DNA from: Alphaproteobacteria bacterium UBA6038
Lineage (GTDB): Bacteria > Pseudomonadota > Alphaproteobacteria > Micropepsales > Micropepsaceae
Assembly: GCA_002429315.1 (NCBI GenBank)
Contig: DIZC01000047.1
Location: forward strand, 1 to 15,153
Length of the DNA: 15,153 nucleotides
Direction of reading: 5' to 3'
Below, one piece after another: positions 1 to 7,473 of this stretch (positions are counted from its first letter, which is position 1; every line of letters begins with the position of its first letter). The notes under the pieces were generated by a model, which did not search any database, had not been told where the DNA came from, and saw nothing but the letters and a program-made list of their open reading frames with translations. Position numbers and translations under genes: made by a program.

Positions 1-35
1 ATTCGGACAATTTCGTTGCGCAGGCTGCATCAGCA

Positions 36-63
36 GTGGGGGGGACCCCTCCCCACCCTTTTT
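36..63 (+). terminator. GTGGGG/CCCCAC hairpin followed by T5
   Basis: GTGGGG (36-41) pairs with CCCCAC (51-56) over a nine-base loop and is followed by CC and five T (59-63). It is the first full copy of the hairpin plus T-run motif in the left-edge array. Confidence 0.4.
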
Positions 64-168
64 GCAAAACAATTGCGGGCGCCGCGCGTGGGAGCCCAAG
101 GACGAGGCCCGCTCAAATTTTTTCGGCAAACAATTCGAACAATTCCGTTGCGCGGCGGGCCCGGCAGA

Positions 169-193
169 GGGGGGGCCCCACCCCCCCATTTTT
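169..193 (+). terminator. Perfect G7/C7 hairpin followed by T5
   Basis: Seven G (169-175) can pair with seven C (181-187) around a five-base loop, and five T follow after one A (189-193). This is the shape of an intrinsic terminator for rightward transcription. It is the cleanest of three similar hairpins in the tandem array. Whether it terminates transcription or is only a structural part of the repeat unit cannot be decided from sequence. Confidence 0.5.
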
Positions 194-230
194 GCCAAAC
201 GAATATTCCCGGTGCGCGATCAGGAGAGGA

Positions 231-254
231 GGGGGACCCCCCTCCCCCTTTTTT
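231..254 (+). terminator. GGGGG/CCCCC hairpin followed by T6
   Basis: Five G (231-235) can pair with five C (244-248) across an eight-base loop, followed directly by six T (249-254). It sits at the equivalent place in the next repeat unit. An alternative register pairs 228-235 with 238-245, but its two-base loop makes it unlikely. Confidence 0.45.
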
Positions 255-284
255 GCCGAACAAAACGAACAATTCCGTTGCGCC

Positions 285-436
285 CGCTCTAGCGATTTTC
301 GCAAGGGCGCGGCGCGCGGAATACCGAAATGCCAGGGGGGAGGGGGTGTTGCGACAGTGACTTCAACTATCAAGATCGTGAGGTGATGAAGGAAAACAGA
401 TCCAGATATTGACAGACGCGCAAGAGCGCGCCCTGC
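285..436. other. Non-coding spacer downstream of the array and the porin gene
   Basis: No convincing gene lies here. The plus frame that runs out of the last repeat box (NNSVAP) continues for about 25 codons and reads RNARG where the small protein at the right edge reads RNALKHG. This may be a decayed remnant of the same coding sequence, but the match is weak. A short hairpin (CGCGC 417-421, GCGCG 426-430, four-base loop) lies just past the porin stop codon. It lacks a T-run, so it is at best a weak transcript end for the minus-strand operon. Confidence 0.35.
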
Positions 437-1648
437 TCACTCGAAGTAGAAGCGGGCGGACAGTTGCAGCTGGGTGTCGCTCTGGCGGGGCGCCAGGCTG
501 CCGATCGCGCGCTCGTCGCGCCGGCTGTCGGTCCACAGCACCTCGCCGGTGAGCCGAAGCCAGTCGCGCGGCAGCCAGCTCACCGCGCCGGTGAGCGCGT
601 CGCCGTTCTCGCTGAACGCCGGCGATGGGCCGAAGGTGGTGTGCGTCTTGGTGCGGAACCAGTCGCCGCGCACCGCCACGCGCCAGTCGTCACGCTCCCA
701 GCCGAGCAGCAGGTAGGCGGAGTCGAAATCGGTGGTGCTGGTAAAGCCGGGCGCCGGCGCGATTTCGGTGTCGCCGGTCAGCGCCTGCGAGAGCACCGTC
801 AGCTCGTCGTATTTGAACGAGGCGCCGGCGTTCCAGAATCGCGTGCGCCAGGCGAAGTAGTCCTCGTGGTGCGCCGCTGGATCGGCCTCGTTGTCGTAGC
901 GCTCGAGTTCGACATGCCAGCGCGAGGCGTCGTCCCACGACACGCCGGCATACCAGCCAACACGGCTGTCGAACTCCTTGAAGATCGGCGTGTCGTCCGG
1001 CGGCGTGTCGCCGAACAAGACGAGCGTGGCGTCGGGTTCGCGCAGGTGATCGAGAAGCCCGGTCGGGCGGTCGTCCATCGCCCAGCCGCGGTCGGCCATC
1101 ATCACGCCCGCCGGATCGTTCCAGCCGAAACCGGCGGCGATGAATTCGAGCGTGCCTTCGGGCGTCCGCCAGTCGAGCGTGCCCTCGCCGCCGATAGTGC
1201 GCAGCTCGTCGCCGAACCACGAGTTGATCGCCGACGGCGTGATGGTCCAATAGCTCGACCAGCCGATCTCGGTGTTCTCCAGCGAGAACGGCGCGAAGAA
1301 GGCGCCGCCCTTCACCGACCATCGCCACGGCGTCGTGGAGACCGGCCGGTAGCGGACATAAGCTTCCAGCGCGTCGAAGAAGGTGCGCTGCTCGGGCTCG
1401 ATGCGGAGCACCGCGACCGCCAGGATCTCCGGCGTCAGCAGGACATAGGCCTGCCCCACGGCGCCGGCGAACTGGAAATTGGAATCGCCTTGCCCGTAGC
1501 GCGTCTTGCCGAGGCCGCCCTGCAGCCACGACCGCTCCTCGCTCGGCGCCACCAGCCTGAGATCGACATAGCCGCTCGCGCCATAATCGATCTGCGCCAG
1601 CGCCGGTGCGGGCGCCAGGCACAGCAGAAGCGGGAGCAGTCTTTTCAT
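437..1648 (-). CDS. Outer-membrane porin-like protein, 403 aa
   Basis: This is a predicted beta-barrel outer-membrane protein. Residues 1-18 form a classical signal peptide (MKR, a Leu-rich core, then Ala-Leu-Ala before Gln19). The mature part shows alternating hydrophobic and polar stretches, many Trp, Tyr and Phe, and short turns, as in porins. It ends in LSARFYFE, an aromatic-rich final strand, although the last residue is Glu rather than the usual Phe. The start codon immediately follows the stop codon of the kinase gene (TGA then ATG, zero gap), so the two are very likely translationally coupled. It is the last gene of the cupredoxin-kinase-porin operon. I recognise no specific substrate family. 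The context suggests a channel or sensor accessory for the ligand sensed by the kinase. Confidence 0.75.
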   Translation of the reverse strand: MKRLLPLLLCLAPAPALAQIDYGASGYVDLRLVAPSEERSWLQGGLGKTRYGQGDSNFQFAGAVGQAYVLLTPEILAVAVLRIEPEQRTFFDALEAYVRYRPVSTTPWRWSVKGGAFFAPFSLENTEIGWSSYWTITPSAINSWFGDELRTIGGEGTLDWRTPEGTLEFIAAGFGWNDPAGVMMADRGWAMDDRPTGLLDHLREPDATLVLFGDTPPDDTPIFKEFDSRVGWYAGVSWDDASRWHVELERYDNEADPAAHHEDYFAWRTRFWNAGASFKYDELTVLSQALTGDTEIAPAPGFTSTTDFDSAYLLLGWERDDWRVAVRGDWFRTKTHTTFGPSPAFSENGDALTGAVSWLPRDWLRLTGEVLWTDSRRDERAIGSLAPRQSDTQLQLSARFYFE

Positions 1649-3463
1649 TCATGCCGCCTGGCTGATCGCATTGGCGTGGATCGGCAGTTCGATGCTCACC
1701 GTCGTGCCTTGGCCGACTTCGCTTGCCAGCTCGAGGCTGCCGCCGTGCAGTTCGATGATGGCCTTGGCAAATGGCAGTCCGAGGCCGGCGCCCTGGTGCT
1801 GGCCGTCCAGCGCCGAGCGCAGACGGTGGAAAGGCCGCACGACGGTCGCCAGCAGATCGGGTTCCATGCCGATGCCGTTGTCGGCGATGCGGATCGAAAG
1901 CCGGTCGTCTTTGCTGTGGCCGCTGACGCAGACCTCGCCGCCGGCCGGCGTGAACTTGATGCCGTTGTGAATGAGATTGGTGAATGCCTGGCCCAGCTTC
2001 GCCGCATCGCCTTCCATTTGCGGCGAACAGCAAGAGGCGTTTGCGAAAGTCAGCTTTACGCCGGCGCGCTGCGCCAGGAACTGCAGGTTCGCGACGCTTT
2101 GCCGAAGCACGTCGGCCGGCCACAGCCGCGCCTTGACCAGCGCAAGCCGGTTTGCTTCGGCCTCGGACAGATCGAGCATCCGCTCCACAAGCCCAAGCAG
2201 CTGCTCGCCGCTGACATGGATGTCCTGTGCGTAATCCAGGTATCGGGGCACGCCCATCGGCCCCAGCACCTGCTGCTGCAGCATTTCGCTGAAGCCCACG
2301 ATGGCGTTGAGTGGCGTGCGCAATTCGTGGCTCATGTTGGCGAGGAATTGGGACTTTGCTTCGTTTGCGCGCACCGCGTCGCTCCGGGCGATCTCGGTGG
2401 CGTCCACCGCCTGTTTCAAGGCGGCTTCGCGCTCGGCGATCGAGTGGGTCATGTTGATCAGTGCATCGGCGAGATGACCGACTTCGTCGCGCTGCCGAAG
2501 CTTTGGAGGCGCAGTGTAATCGCCGGCAGCAATGCGGCGAGCGGCGCCGGCGAGCATCTCAAGCGGCCGGGAGACGCCACGCACGATGATCATGGCGCCG
2601 GCGAGCGCGGCAACCAGGGCAAAACCGAGGAGAAGCAACAAGGGAATGACCACCGACCTATATGTCGCCAGCGCCTCGTCCAAGGGATAGCTGAGCACCG
2701 CGACAACTGGTCTGCTTCCCTTCGCCGTCTCCAGCCGCGCCGCCACCCTCAGGTAGTGAAAGCCGCCCTCGACCGTCTCACTGCTGGAATAGGTACTCGC
2801 GCTTTCAGCCATAGGCGCTTCGGGCAAAGGCAAATGCCGCCGGCTCTGCGCGGCTATCCGCCAGCGTCCATCGGTGCCGCGGGCCGCCAGCAGGATAGCC
2901 CGTGGCTGGGCCGAGATGGCGCGCAGCTTTTCCAGCAGCGCACCGTCGACGGGAATGCAGGCGGCGATAAAGGCGATGGGAACCGGAGCGCGAACCGGAA
3001 CTGCGACGATCCAATAGATGCGATCTCCGATGGCGGCAAGCGCAGTGGCATTGTCTTTGGCGGCCGCCGTGGCCAGCAGCGCAGGAAACGGAAACGCACC
3101 CGCCGATTTGTTCGGGGCCTCTGTATCGAGCTCCAGCGAGCCGTTCAGCGCGACCAGCATCATCCGTGTGGCACCGATGCGTCGGCCATGATTGCGCAAG
3201 ACGGAAAGCTCGGTGCCATGATTGTGCTGCGCGACGGCCGCGCGCAAGGCGTAATCCAGCGAAGCCACCGTCACCGCATCGCTCACGCGTTCCGACAGGA
3301 ACTCGAGTTGGCGCGTGAACACGCCCATTTCCGCGAGCAGCTCCCGCTTGCCGCGTTCGACCAGATTGTGCCGCAGGTAGAAATAGGCGAACGCCGCCGT
3401 CAGCGCCTGGACGGCGACCAGGGTCACCACCAGAAAAAGCGCCAGACGGTAGCGAAAGCTCAT
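1649..3463 (-). CDS. Membrane sensor histidine kinase (periplasmic sensor, HAMP, HisKA, HATPase), 604 aa
   Basis: This is an inner-membrane two-component sensor kinase. The order is a membrane segment at about 7-29; a periplasmic region at about 31-270, probably Cache-like; a second membrane segment at about 271-294; HAMP at about 295-347; a short helical linker; a dimerisation domain with the H-box SHELRTPLN (phospho-acceptor His379); and an ATPase domain with N-box NLIHNG (Asn500), G1 DNGIG (Asp528) and G2 GAGLGLP (558-564). All catalytic motifs are intact, so it should autophosphorylate. It has no receiver domain, and no response regulator lies in the window, so it is an orphan here. The gene starts 9 bases after the cupredoxin gene, and its stop abuts the porin start. 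From memory, similar loci elsewhere pair the cupredoxin with a GGDEF/EAL protein instead of a kinase. Confidence 0.9.
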   Translation of the reverse strand: MSFRYRLALFLVVTLVAVQALTAAFAYFYLRHNLVERGKRELLAEMGVFTRQLEFLSERVSDAVTVASLDYALRAAVAQHNHGTELSVLRNHGRRIGATRMMLVALNGSLELDTEAPNKSAGAFPFPALLATAAAKDNATALAAIGDRIYWIVAVPVRAPVPIAFIAACIPVDGALLEKLRAISAQPRAILLAARGTDGRWRIAAQSRRHLPLPEAPMAESASTYSSSETVEGGFHYLRVAARLETAKGSRPVVAVLSYPLDEALATYRSVVIPLLLLLGFALVAALAGAMIIVRGVSRPLEMLAGAARRIAAGDYTAPPKLRQRDEVGHLADALINMTHSIAEREAALKQAVDATEIARSDAVRANEAKSQFLANMSHELRTPLNAIVGFSEMLQQQVLGPMGVPRYLDYAQDIHVSGEQLLGLVERMLDLSEAEANRLALVKARLWPADVLRQSVANLQFLAQRAGVKLTFANASCCSPQMEGDAAKLGQAFTNLIHNGIKFTPAGGEVCVSGHSKDDRLSIRIADNGIGMEPDLLATVVRPFHRLRSALDGQHQGAGLGLPFAKAIIELHGGSLELASEVGQGTTVSIELPIHANAISQAA

Positions 3464-3472
3464 TTCCGGCCC

Positions 3473-4117
3473 CTAATAACTGCCCATGTGCATGTGCTTT
3501 GCCGGCGCGTCGGCAAGCAGCGGAACGGCAAGCGCGAATTTCGTTGCACCGTTGACGGCAAGCGCCGCCGACGGCGCGGGCCGGCCCGGCAGCAATTGAG
3601 GATGCCATATCTCGATGCGGTAGCTGCCCGACGGCACACCGGAAAGCTGCGCATGGCCTTTCGCATCGGTGAGCGCAGCCCACGACGTGTCGGCGACATA
3701 GACGTAGGTGATCATGTGATCGTGAATGTTGCAGCCGATCGCGGCGACGCCCGGTTTGTCGAATACTACGGGCTCGGACCGGCGGCCCTGATCGAGCTCG
3801 AATTCGAACTGCTTGATCGGCGAGAACGAATAGACCTGATGCATGGTCGTATCGTTGTTGGTGAAAATCACATGCCCGCCCTTTCGGAGGATCGTCACCA
3901 GCGGGATGAACGTTTCCTTGCGTTGGTCGATGATCGCCTCGACAGGCAAATTCCTGGGTGCCGCCGCCGAGCCGGCTTGCGAGATCAGCGCCACCACCGC
4001 ATTCGGGGCCGGGCGTCCCTGCTGATCCGAAATGTCGATGTCGACCGTTGCGGCATGGGCAGGCACGCCCGCGAGAAGGATGGCGAGAGATACAGAGTGA
4101 ACGAGGTTCGGGGTCAT
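3473..4117 (-). CDS. Periplasmic cupredoxin-like protein ('methylamine utilization protein' type), 214 aa
   Basis: This is a predicted exported blue-copper-like protein. A signal peptide covers about residues 1-23 (hydrophobic core, then PAHAA). The central part has the type-1 copper pattern: His93 in MHQVYSF, then Cys129-Asn-Ile-His132-Asp-His134-Met135 inside GCNIHDHM, which gives His, Cys, His and Met ligands. A second beta-rich segment from about 148 to 172 (GVPSGSYRIEIWHP) resembles the carboxypeptidase regulatory-like fold. The C-terminus ends in KHMHMGSY, a short His/Met-rich tail that could also bind metal. Proteins of this type are often annotated as methylamine utilization proteins, but no methylamine dehydrogenase gene is present, so that name should not be taken literally. 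It is the first gene of the operon. The ribosome-binding site is weak. A role as copper or redox input for the kinase is inferred from context. Confidence 0.8.
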   Translation of the reverse strand: MTPNLVHSVSLAILLAGVPAHAATVDIDISDQQGRPAPNAVVALISQAGSAAAPRNLPVEAIIDQRKETFIPLVTILRKGGHVIFTNNDTTMHQVYSFSPIKQFEFELDQGRRSEPVVFDKPGVAAIGCNIHDHMITYVYVADTSWAALTDAKGHAQLSGVPSGSYRIEIWHPQLLPGRPAPSAALAVNGATKFALAVPLLADAPAKHMHMGSY

Positions 4118-4258
4118 TGCCCAAAGCTAGGGCAGATTGGTTACCCTCTGCTTTGCATCTGATTGACAAGAGGTAAATGACGGCTTCCGCCGGGCAGAAG
4201 AAGGCTCGCAACGCCAACCCCGGCCTGTATGATCGGGGCCGCGCGCGAGGGGAATCGC
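4118..4258. other. Divergent intergenic region between cupredoxin and permease genes
   Basis: This stretch of 141 bases must hold the promoters of both the minus-strand cupredoxin operon and the plus-strand permease. A consensus -35-like TTGACA lies at 4163-4168 on the plus strand and reads TTGTCA on the minus strand, but no matching -10 box stands at the right spacing either way. AGGGG (4248-4252) is the likely ribosome-binding site of the permease. Confidence 0.35.
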
Positions 4259-5680
4259 ATGGCTTTTTGGAACCGGCGCAAGCCGCTTGAAATCGCAGCC
4301 GCGACGGACGCCCGTCACCGGCTCAAGCCGACACTGTCCTGGCCGCATCTGGTGGCAATGGGGGTGGGCGCCATCGTCGGCACCGGCATCTACACGCTGA
4401 CGGGCATCGGCGCGGGGCTTGCCGGGCCCGCGGTTATCCTGTCCTTCCTGCTCTGTGGCGTGATCTGCGCCTGTGCCGCCTTCTGCTACGCCGAAATGGC
4501 AACGATGATTCCGGCCGCCGGCAGCGCTTATACCTACAGCTATTCGGTGCTGGGCGAGCTGCTCGCCTGGATCGTGGGCTGGAGCCTCATCCTTGAATAC
4601 ACCGTGGCGGCCGCGGCTGTGGCTGTCGGCTGGTCTGCGCATGTGGCGGAATTCATCCGGGCGGCGGGGTGGGCTTTCCCCGACCCGCTCCTCCATGGCG
4701 CGATGTCCGGCGGCATCGTAGACTTGCCGGCAATCATTATCGCCGCCGCCGTTACTGCTCTGCTCATCATCGGGACCCGAGAAAGCGCCAACGTCAACCT
4801 CGTCCTGGTGATCATTAAGATTGCGGCGCTGGTGCTGTTCGTCGTGCTGGCGAGCCGAGCATTCGATCCAGCCCGGTTTCATCCCTTCTTGCCCTTCGGC
4901 TTCGCAGCCCATGTTGACGCGGACGGTGTGAAGCGCGGGGTACTGGCAGCCGCCGCACTGGTGTTCTTCGCCTTCTACGGCTTCGATGCGGTGTCCACGG
5001 CCGCCGAAGAAACCAAGAAGCCGTCGCGCGATCTCACCATCGGCATTATCGGGTCGATGGTGCTGTGCACGGTGATTTACATGGCGGTCGCGGCCTCCGC
5101 GCTCGGTGCCTCCTATTTCGGCGACTTCTCGAGGACCGGCGCGCCGCTGGTCTATATCCTGACGACACTAAATCACGGTTTCGCAGCGCAATTGGTTGCC
5201 GGCGCGGCCATTGTTGCGCTGCCCACCGTCATTCTGGTGCTGATGTACGGGCAGAGCCGCATCTTCTTCGTGATGGCGCGCGACGGCCTCCTGCCGCAAT
5301 CCCTGGCGGCCGTTCACAAGACGCGCGGTACGCCCGTGTTGATGACGACCGTCACCGGAATCGTGGTGGCGGTGCTGGCGGCGACGCTGAAGCTCGACCA
5401 GATCGCATTGCTGGCCAACGCCGGAACGCTCTGCGCCTTTGTGGCGGTGGCGGTGAGCATGCTGGTGCTGCGCGTGCGCGACCCCGGACGGCCTCGCCCC
5501 TTCCGCACGCCGCTGCCGTGGATCGTCGGTCCGGTCTGCATCGTCGGCTGTCTTTACCTGTTCCTCAACGGACTGCCGCGGTTCACGCAATGGTGGTTCT
5601 TGTTCTGGAACGCGATCGGCATCATCGTCTATTTCGCCTACGGCGCCTGGCGCAGCCGGCTTGCGCAGGCCGCGACCTGA
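4259..5680 (+). CDS. APC-superfamily amino-acid permease, 473 aa
   Basis: This is an inner-membrane secondary amino-acid transporter with about twelve membrane segments. The first helix carries the APC signature GVGAIVGTGIYTLTG, with the broken-helix glycines that bind the substrate backbone. The conserved YAEMATMIPAAGSAY region follows, as in the cationic amino acid transporter and YfnA-like branch. The C-terminus is hydrophobic and complete. I chose ATG at 4259, giving MAFWNRRKP, because AGGGG lies 6 bases upstream. An in-frame ATG at 4229 would add ten residues but has no such site. It diverges from the cupredoxin operon and is followed 42 bases later by an MFS transporter on the same strand, so the two may be co-transcribed. 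The substrate cannot be assigned; a neutral or cationic amino acid is likely. Confidence 0.9.
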   Translation: MAFWNRRKPLEIAAATDARHRLKPTLSWPHLVAMGVGAIVGTGIYTLTGIGAGLAGPAVILSFLLCGVICACAAFCYAEMATMIPAAGSAYTYSYSVLGELLAWIVGWSLILEYTVAAAAVAVGWSAHVAEFIRAAGWAFPDPLLHGAMSGGIVDLPAIIIAAAVTALLIIGTRESANVNLVLVIIKIAALVLFVVLASRAFDPARFHPFLPFGFAAHVDADGVKRGVLAAAALVFFAFYGFDAVSTAAEETKKPSRDLTIGIIGSMVLCTVIYMAVAASALGASYFGDFSRTGAPLVYILTTLNHGFAAQLVAGAAIVALPTVILVLMYGQSRIFFVMARDGLLPQSLAAVHKTRGTPVLMTTVTGIVVAVLAATLKLDQIALLANAGTLCAFVAVAVSMLVLRVRDPGRPRPFRTPLPWIVGPVCIVGCLYLFLNGLPRFTQWWFLFWNAIGIIVYFAYGAWRSRLAQAAT

Positions 5681-5722
5681 CTTCACCCTCGCCTGCCCTG
5701 ATTTGAGCGGAGTGCAACGCGC

Positions 5723-7369
5723 ATGGCGACCGCCGACACGGAAATCGACCGCAGAAAGATGACGCTGGTGGTGGCGGCGTCCTCGGCCGGCACCGTGTTC
5801 GAGTGGTACGACTTCTTCATCTACGGCTCGGTTGCGCCGATCATCGCCAAACATTTCTTCTCCGCCGCGGGCGAGACGCAAGGCTACATCCTCACACTGC
5901 TCACCTTTGCCGCCGGGTTTTTCGCCCGCCCTTTCGGCGCGATCGTGTTTGGCCGATTAGGCGACCGCACCGGCCGCAAGCGCACCTTCCTCGTCACCAT
6001 CACCGTGATGGGTCTGGCGACATTCCTCGCCGGACTGTTACCCGACGCGCGCGCCATCGGGCTTGCCGCGCCGTGGCTGCTGGTTGCGCTACGCGTCGCC
6101 CAAGGTTTCGCCATCGGCGGCGAATACGGCGGCGCGGCCATCTACGTCGCCGAGCATGCGTCGCATGAGCGCCGCGGCGCCGCCACGGGATGGGTGCAGC
6201 TCTCCGCCTCCATTGGTCTCATCCTCGCACTCGGCATCATCCTGGTCGTGCAGCGCGCGATGGGGGATGCCGCCTTTGCCGACTGGGGCTGGCGTATACC
6301 CTTCCTGCTCTCCGCAATCCTGCTTGGGATCTCCCTGTGGATTCGCCTGCGGCTGGATGAATCGCCGCTGTTCCAGCGCATCCGCGAGGAAGGCCGCCTC
6401 GCTCATGCGCCGTTGCGCGAAGCGCTGCTCGAACCCGCCAATCTCAAAACTATCCTCATCGTCCTCGTCGGTATTCTCATGGGGCAGGGCGTCGTCTGGT
6501 ATCTCGCGCAGTTCTACACGCTGTTTTTTCTCCAGCATGTGTTGAAGCTCGATCTCGCCCATGCCACCGCCTTCATCATGGAAGTCACGGTCATCACCCT
6601 TCCCTTCTATGCCTTCTTCGCCTGGCTCTCCGACCGCATGGGACGCAAGCCGCTGATGCTGGCGGGGCTGCTGGTCGCCGCGCTCGCCACTTTTCCGGTG
6701 TTCCGTATGCTGACGGAATCCGTGAACCCCGCGCTTGCTGCCGCCGCGGAGCACTCGCCCGTCACCGTCGTCACCGCACCCGCCGAGTGCTCGCTGCAGT
6801 TCAACCTGACCGGCACGGCCAAATACGTCACCTCCTGCGACATCGCGAAAGCGGCGCTGACCAATGCCGGCATTCCTTACCGCAACGACGCTGCGCCCGA
6901 GGGCAGCTTCGCCCGCGTGCGCGTGGGCACTCAGGACGTGGCGAGCCAGGACGGCCGCACCCTCAATCCCGCCGATCTCGCTGCGGCGAAAAAGGATTTC
7001 GCGCGCCGGCTCGATGTGGCGTTGACCGCCGCCGGCTATCCGGCGAAAGCCGATCCGGCGGCGGTCGATACCGCGCGCACCCTGCTCCTTCTCACCATTC
7101 TCGGCCTCGCCGCCGCCGCACTTTACGCCCCACAGGCCGCGGCCCTGGTCGAGCTGTTCCCCACCCGCATCCGCTACACGGCGCTGTCCCTGCCCTACCA
7201 TGTGGGCGTGGGCTGGTTCGGCGGCTTCCTGCCGGCCGCCGCTTTCGCCATCGTGGCGGCGACGGGGAACATCTATGCCGGGCTGTGGTATCCGGTGGTG
7301 ATTGCCGGGCTCGGGTTCTTCGTCTCGCTGCTGTTGCTGCCAGAAACCTACAAGCGCAGCATCGAATGA
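5723..7369 (+). CDS. MFS metabolite:H+ symporter with periplasmic insertion, 548 aa
   Basis: This is an inner-membrane major facilitator of the metabolite:H+ symporter type (ProP, ShiA and KgtP relatives). The N-terminal FEWYDFFIYG motif, the first-half loop GRLGDRTGRKR and the second-half loop DRMGRKP are all present, as is RVAQGFAIGGEYGGA in the fourth-helix region. The family usually has about 430-450 residues. This protein is about 100 longer because residues about 330-450 form a hydrophilic insertion between the ninth and tenth membrane helices, which should face the periplasm. The insertion contains two cysteines (356 and 372) that could form a disulfide. Start ATG 5723 is preceded by GGAG at 5709-5712. 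The substrate is unknown; organic acids, osmolytes and dipeptide-like metabolites are all possible. Confidence 0.9.
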   Translation: MATADTEIDRRKMTLVVAASSAGTVFEWYDFFIYGSVAPIIAKHFFSAAGETQGYILTLLTFAAGFFARPFGAIVFGRLGDRTGRKRTFLVTITVMGLATFLAGLLPDARAIGLAAPWLLVALRVAQGFAIGGEYGGAAIYVAEHASHERRGAATGWVQLSASIGLILALGIILVVQRAMGDAAFADWGWRIPFLLSAILLGISLWIRLRLDESPLFQRIREEGRLAHAPLREALLEPANLKTILIVLVGILMGQGVVWYLAQFYTLFFLQHVLKLDLAHATAFIMEVTVITLPFYAFFAWLSDRMGRKPLMLAGLLVAALATFPVFRMLTESVNPALAAAAEHSPVTVVTAPAECSLQFNLTGTAKYVTSCDIAKAALTNAGIPYRNDAAPEGSFARVRVGTQDVASQDGRTLNPADLAAAKKDFARRLDVALTAAGYPAKADPAAVDTARTLLLLTILGLAAAALYAPQAAALVELFPTRIRYTALSLPYHVGVGWFGGFLPAAAFAIVAATGNIYAGLWYPVVIAGLGFFVSLLLLPETYKRSIE

Positions 7370-7420
7370 TAGTATTTCTGCCGCTTTGACGCTGTGCGGA
7401 TTGCGCCAATCGAATTGTCC

Positions 7421-7445
7421 GGAACCTCTCCTGCGTAAGGTCGTT
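7421..7445 (+). promoter_or_regulatory. EcfG-type general stress promoter (GGAAC-N16-CGTT)
   Basis: GGAAC at 7421-7425 and CGTT at 7442-7445 are separated by exactly 16 bases. This is the established consensus of alphaproteobacterial EcfG sigma factors, which are controlled by PhyR and NepR. Transcription should begin near 7453, leaving a leader of about 20 bases that contains the GGGAG ribosome-binding site before the lipoprotein start at 7474. Position, spacing and orientation all fit the downstream gene. Confidence 0.7.
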
Positions 7446-7473
7446 GGCGGTGGGGGCAATATCGGGAGTTCAA

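Larger units (their letters stand above)
1..284 (+). repeat. Degenerate tandem repeat array with terminator-like hairpins
   Basis: Four to five degenerate units of about 50-70 bases lie head to tail. A full unit has three parts. First is a G-run/C-run inverted repeat (36-56, 169-187, 231-248). Second is a T-run (59-63, 118-123, 189-193, 249-254), usually followed by GCC or GGC. Third is an A/T-rich box of the type AAACAATTC...CCGTTGCGC (boxes end near 21, 153, 217 and 283). The second unit (about 88-153) has lost most of its hairpin, and the first (1-21) is cut by the window edge. Reading frames through this stretch are low-complexity and rich in Pro, Gly and Arg, and overlap on both strands, so I call no gene. 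The box of the last unit would read NNSVAP in one frame, as does the box at the opposite end of the window. Confidence 0.75.

Noticed and set aside
1..284. CRISPR array
   Set aside because: Unit length and sequence vary, the units contain T-runs and large hairpins, no constant repeat with unique spacers is seen, and there are no cas genes.
1..360. Several overlapping open frames of 76-116 codons in the left-edge array
   Set aside because: They occur in many frames on both strands, translate the hairpins and T-runs as low-complexity Pro/Gly/Arg sequence, and have no ribosome-binding sites.
3522..3545. Second EcfG-like motif, GGAAC-N15-CGTT
   Set aside because: It lies inside the cupredoxin gene on the opposite strand, has a spacer one base short of the usual range, and has no gene downstream to drive.
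3473..4117. Methylamine metabolism role implied by the usual family name
   Set aside because: No methylamine dehydrogenase or maturation genes are present; only the cupredoxin fold and copper site are supported.
464..4162. A 1232-codon plus-strand open frame across the whole cupredoxin-kinase-porin operon
   Set aside because: It is exactly antisense to three recognisable genes, is rich in Arg, Ala, Gln and His without any domain pattern, and reflects the scarcity of stop codons in GC-rich antisense frames.
4163..4168. TTGACA as the -35 box of a permease promoter
   Set aside because: Seventeen bases downstream is TCCGCC, with no -10-like sequence at 15-19 base spacing.
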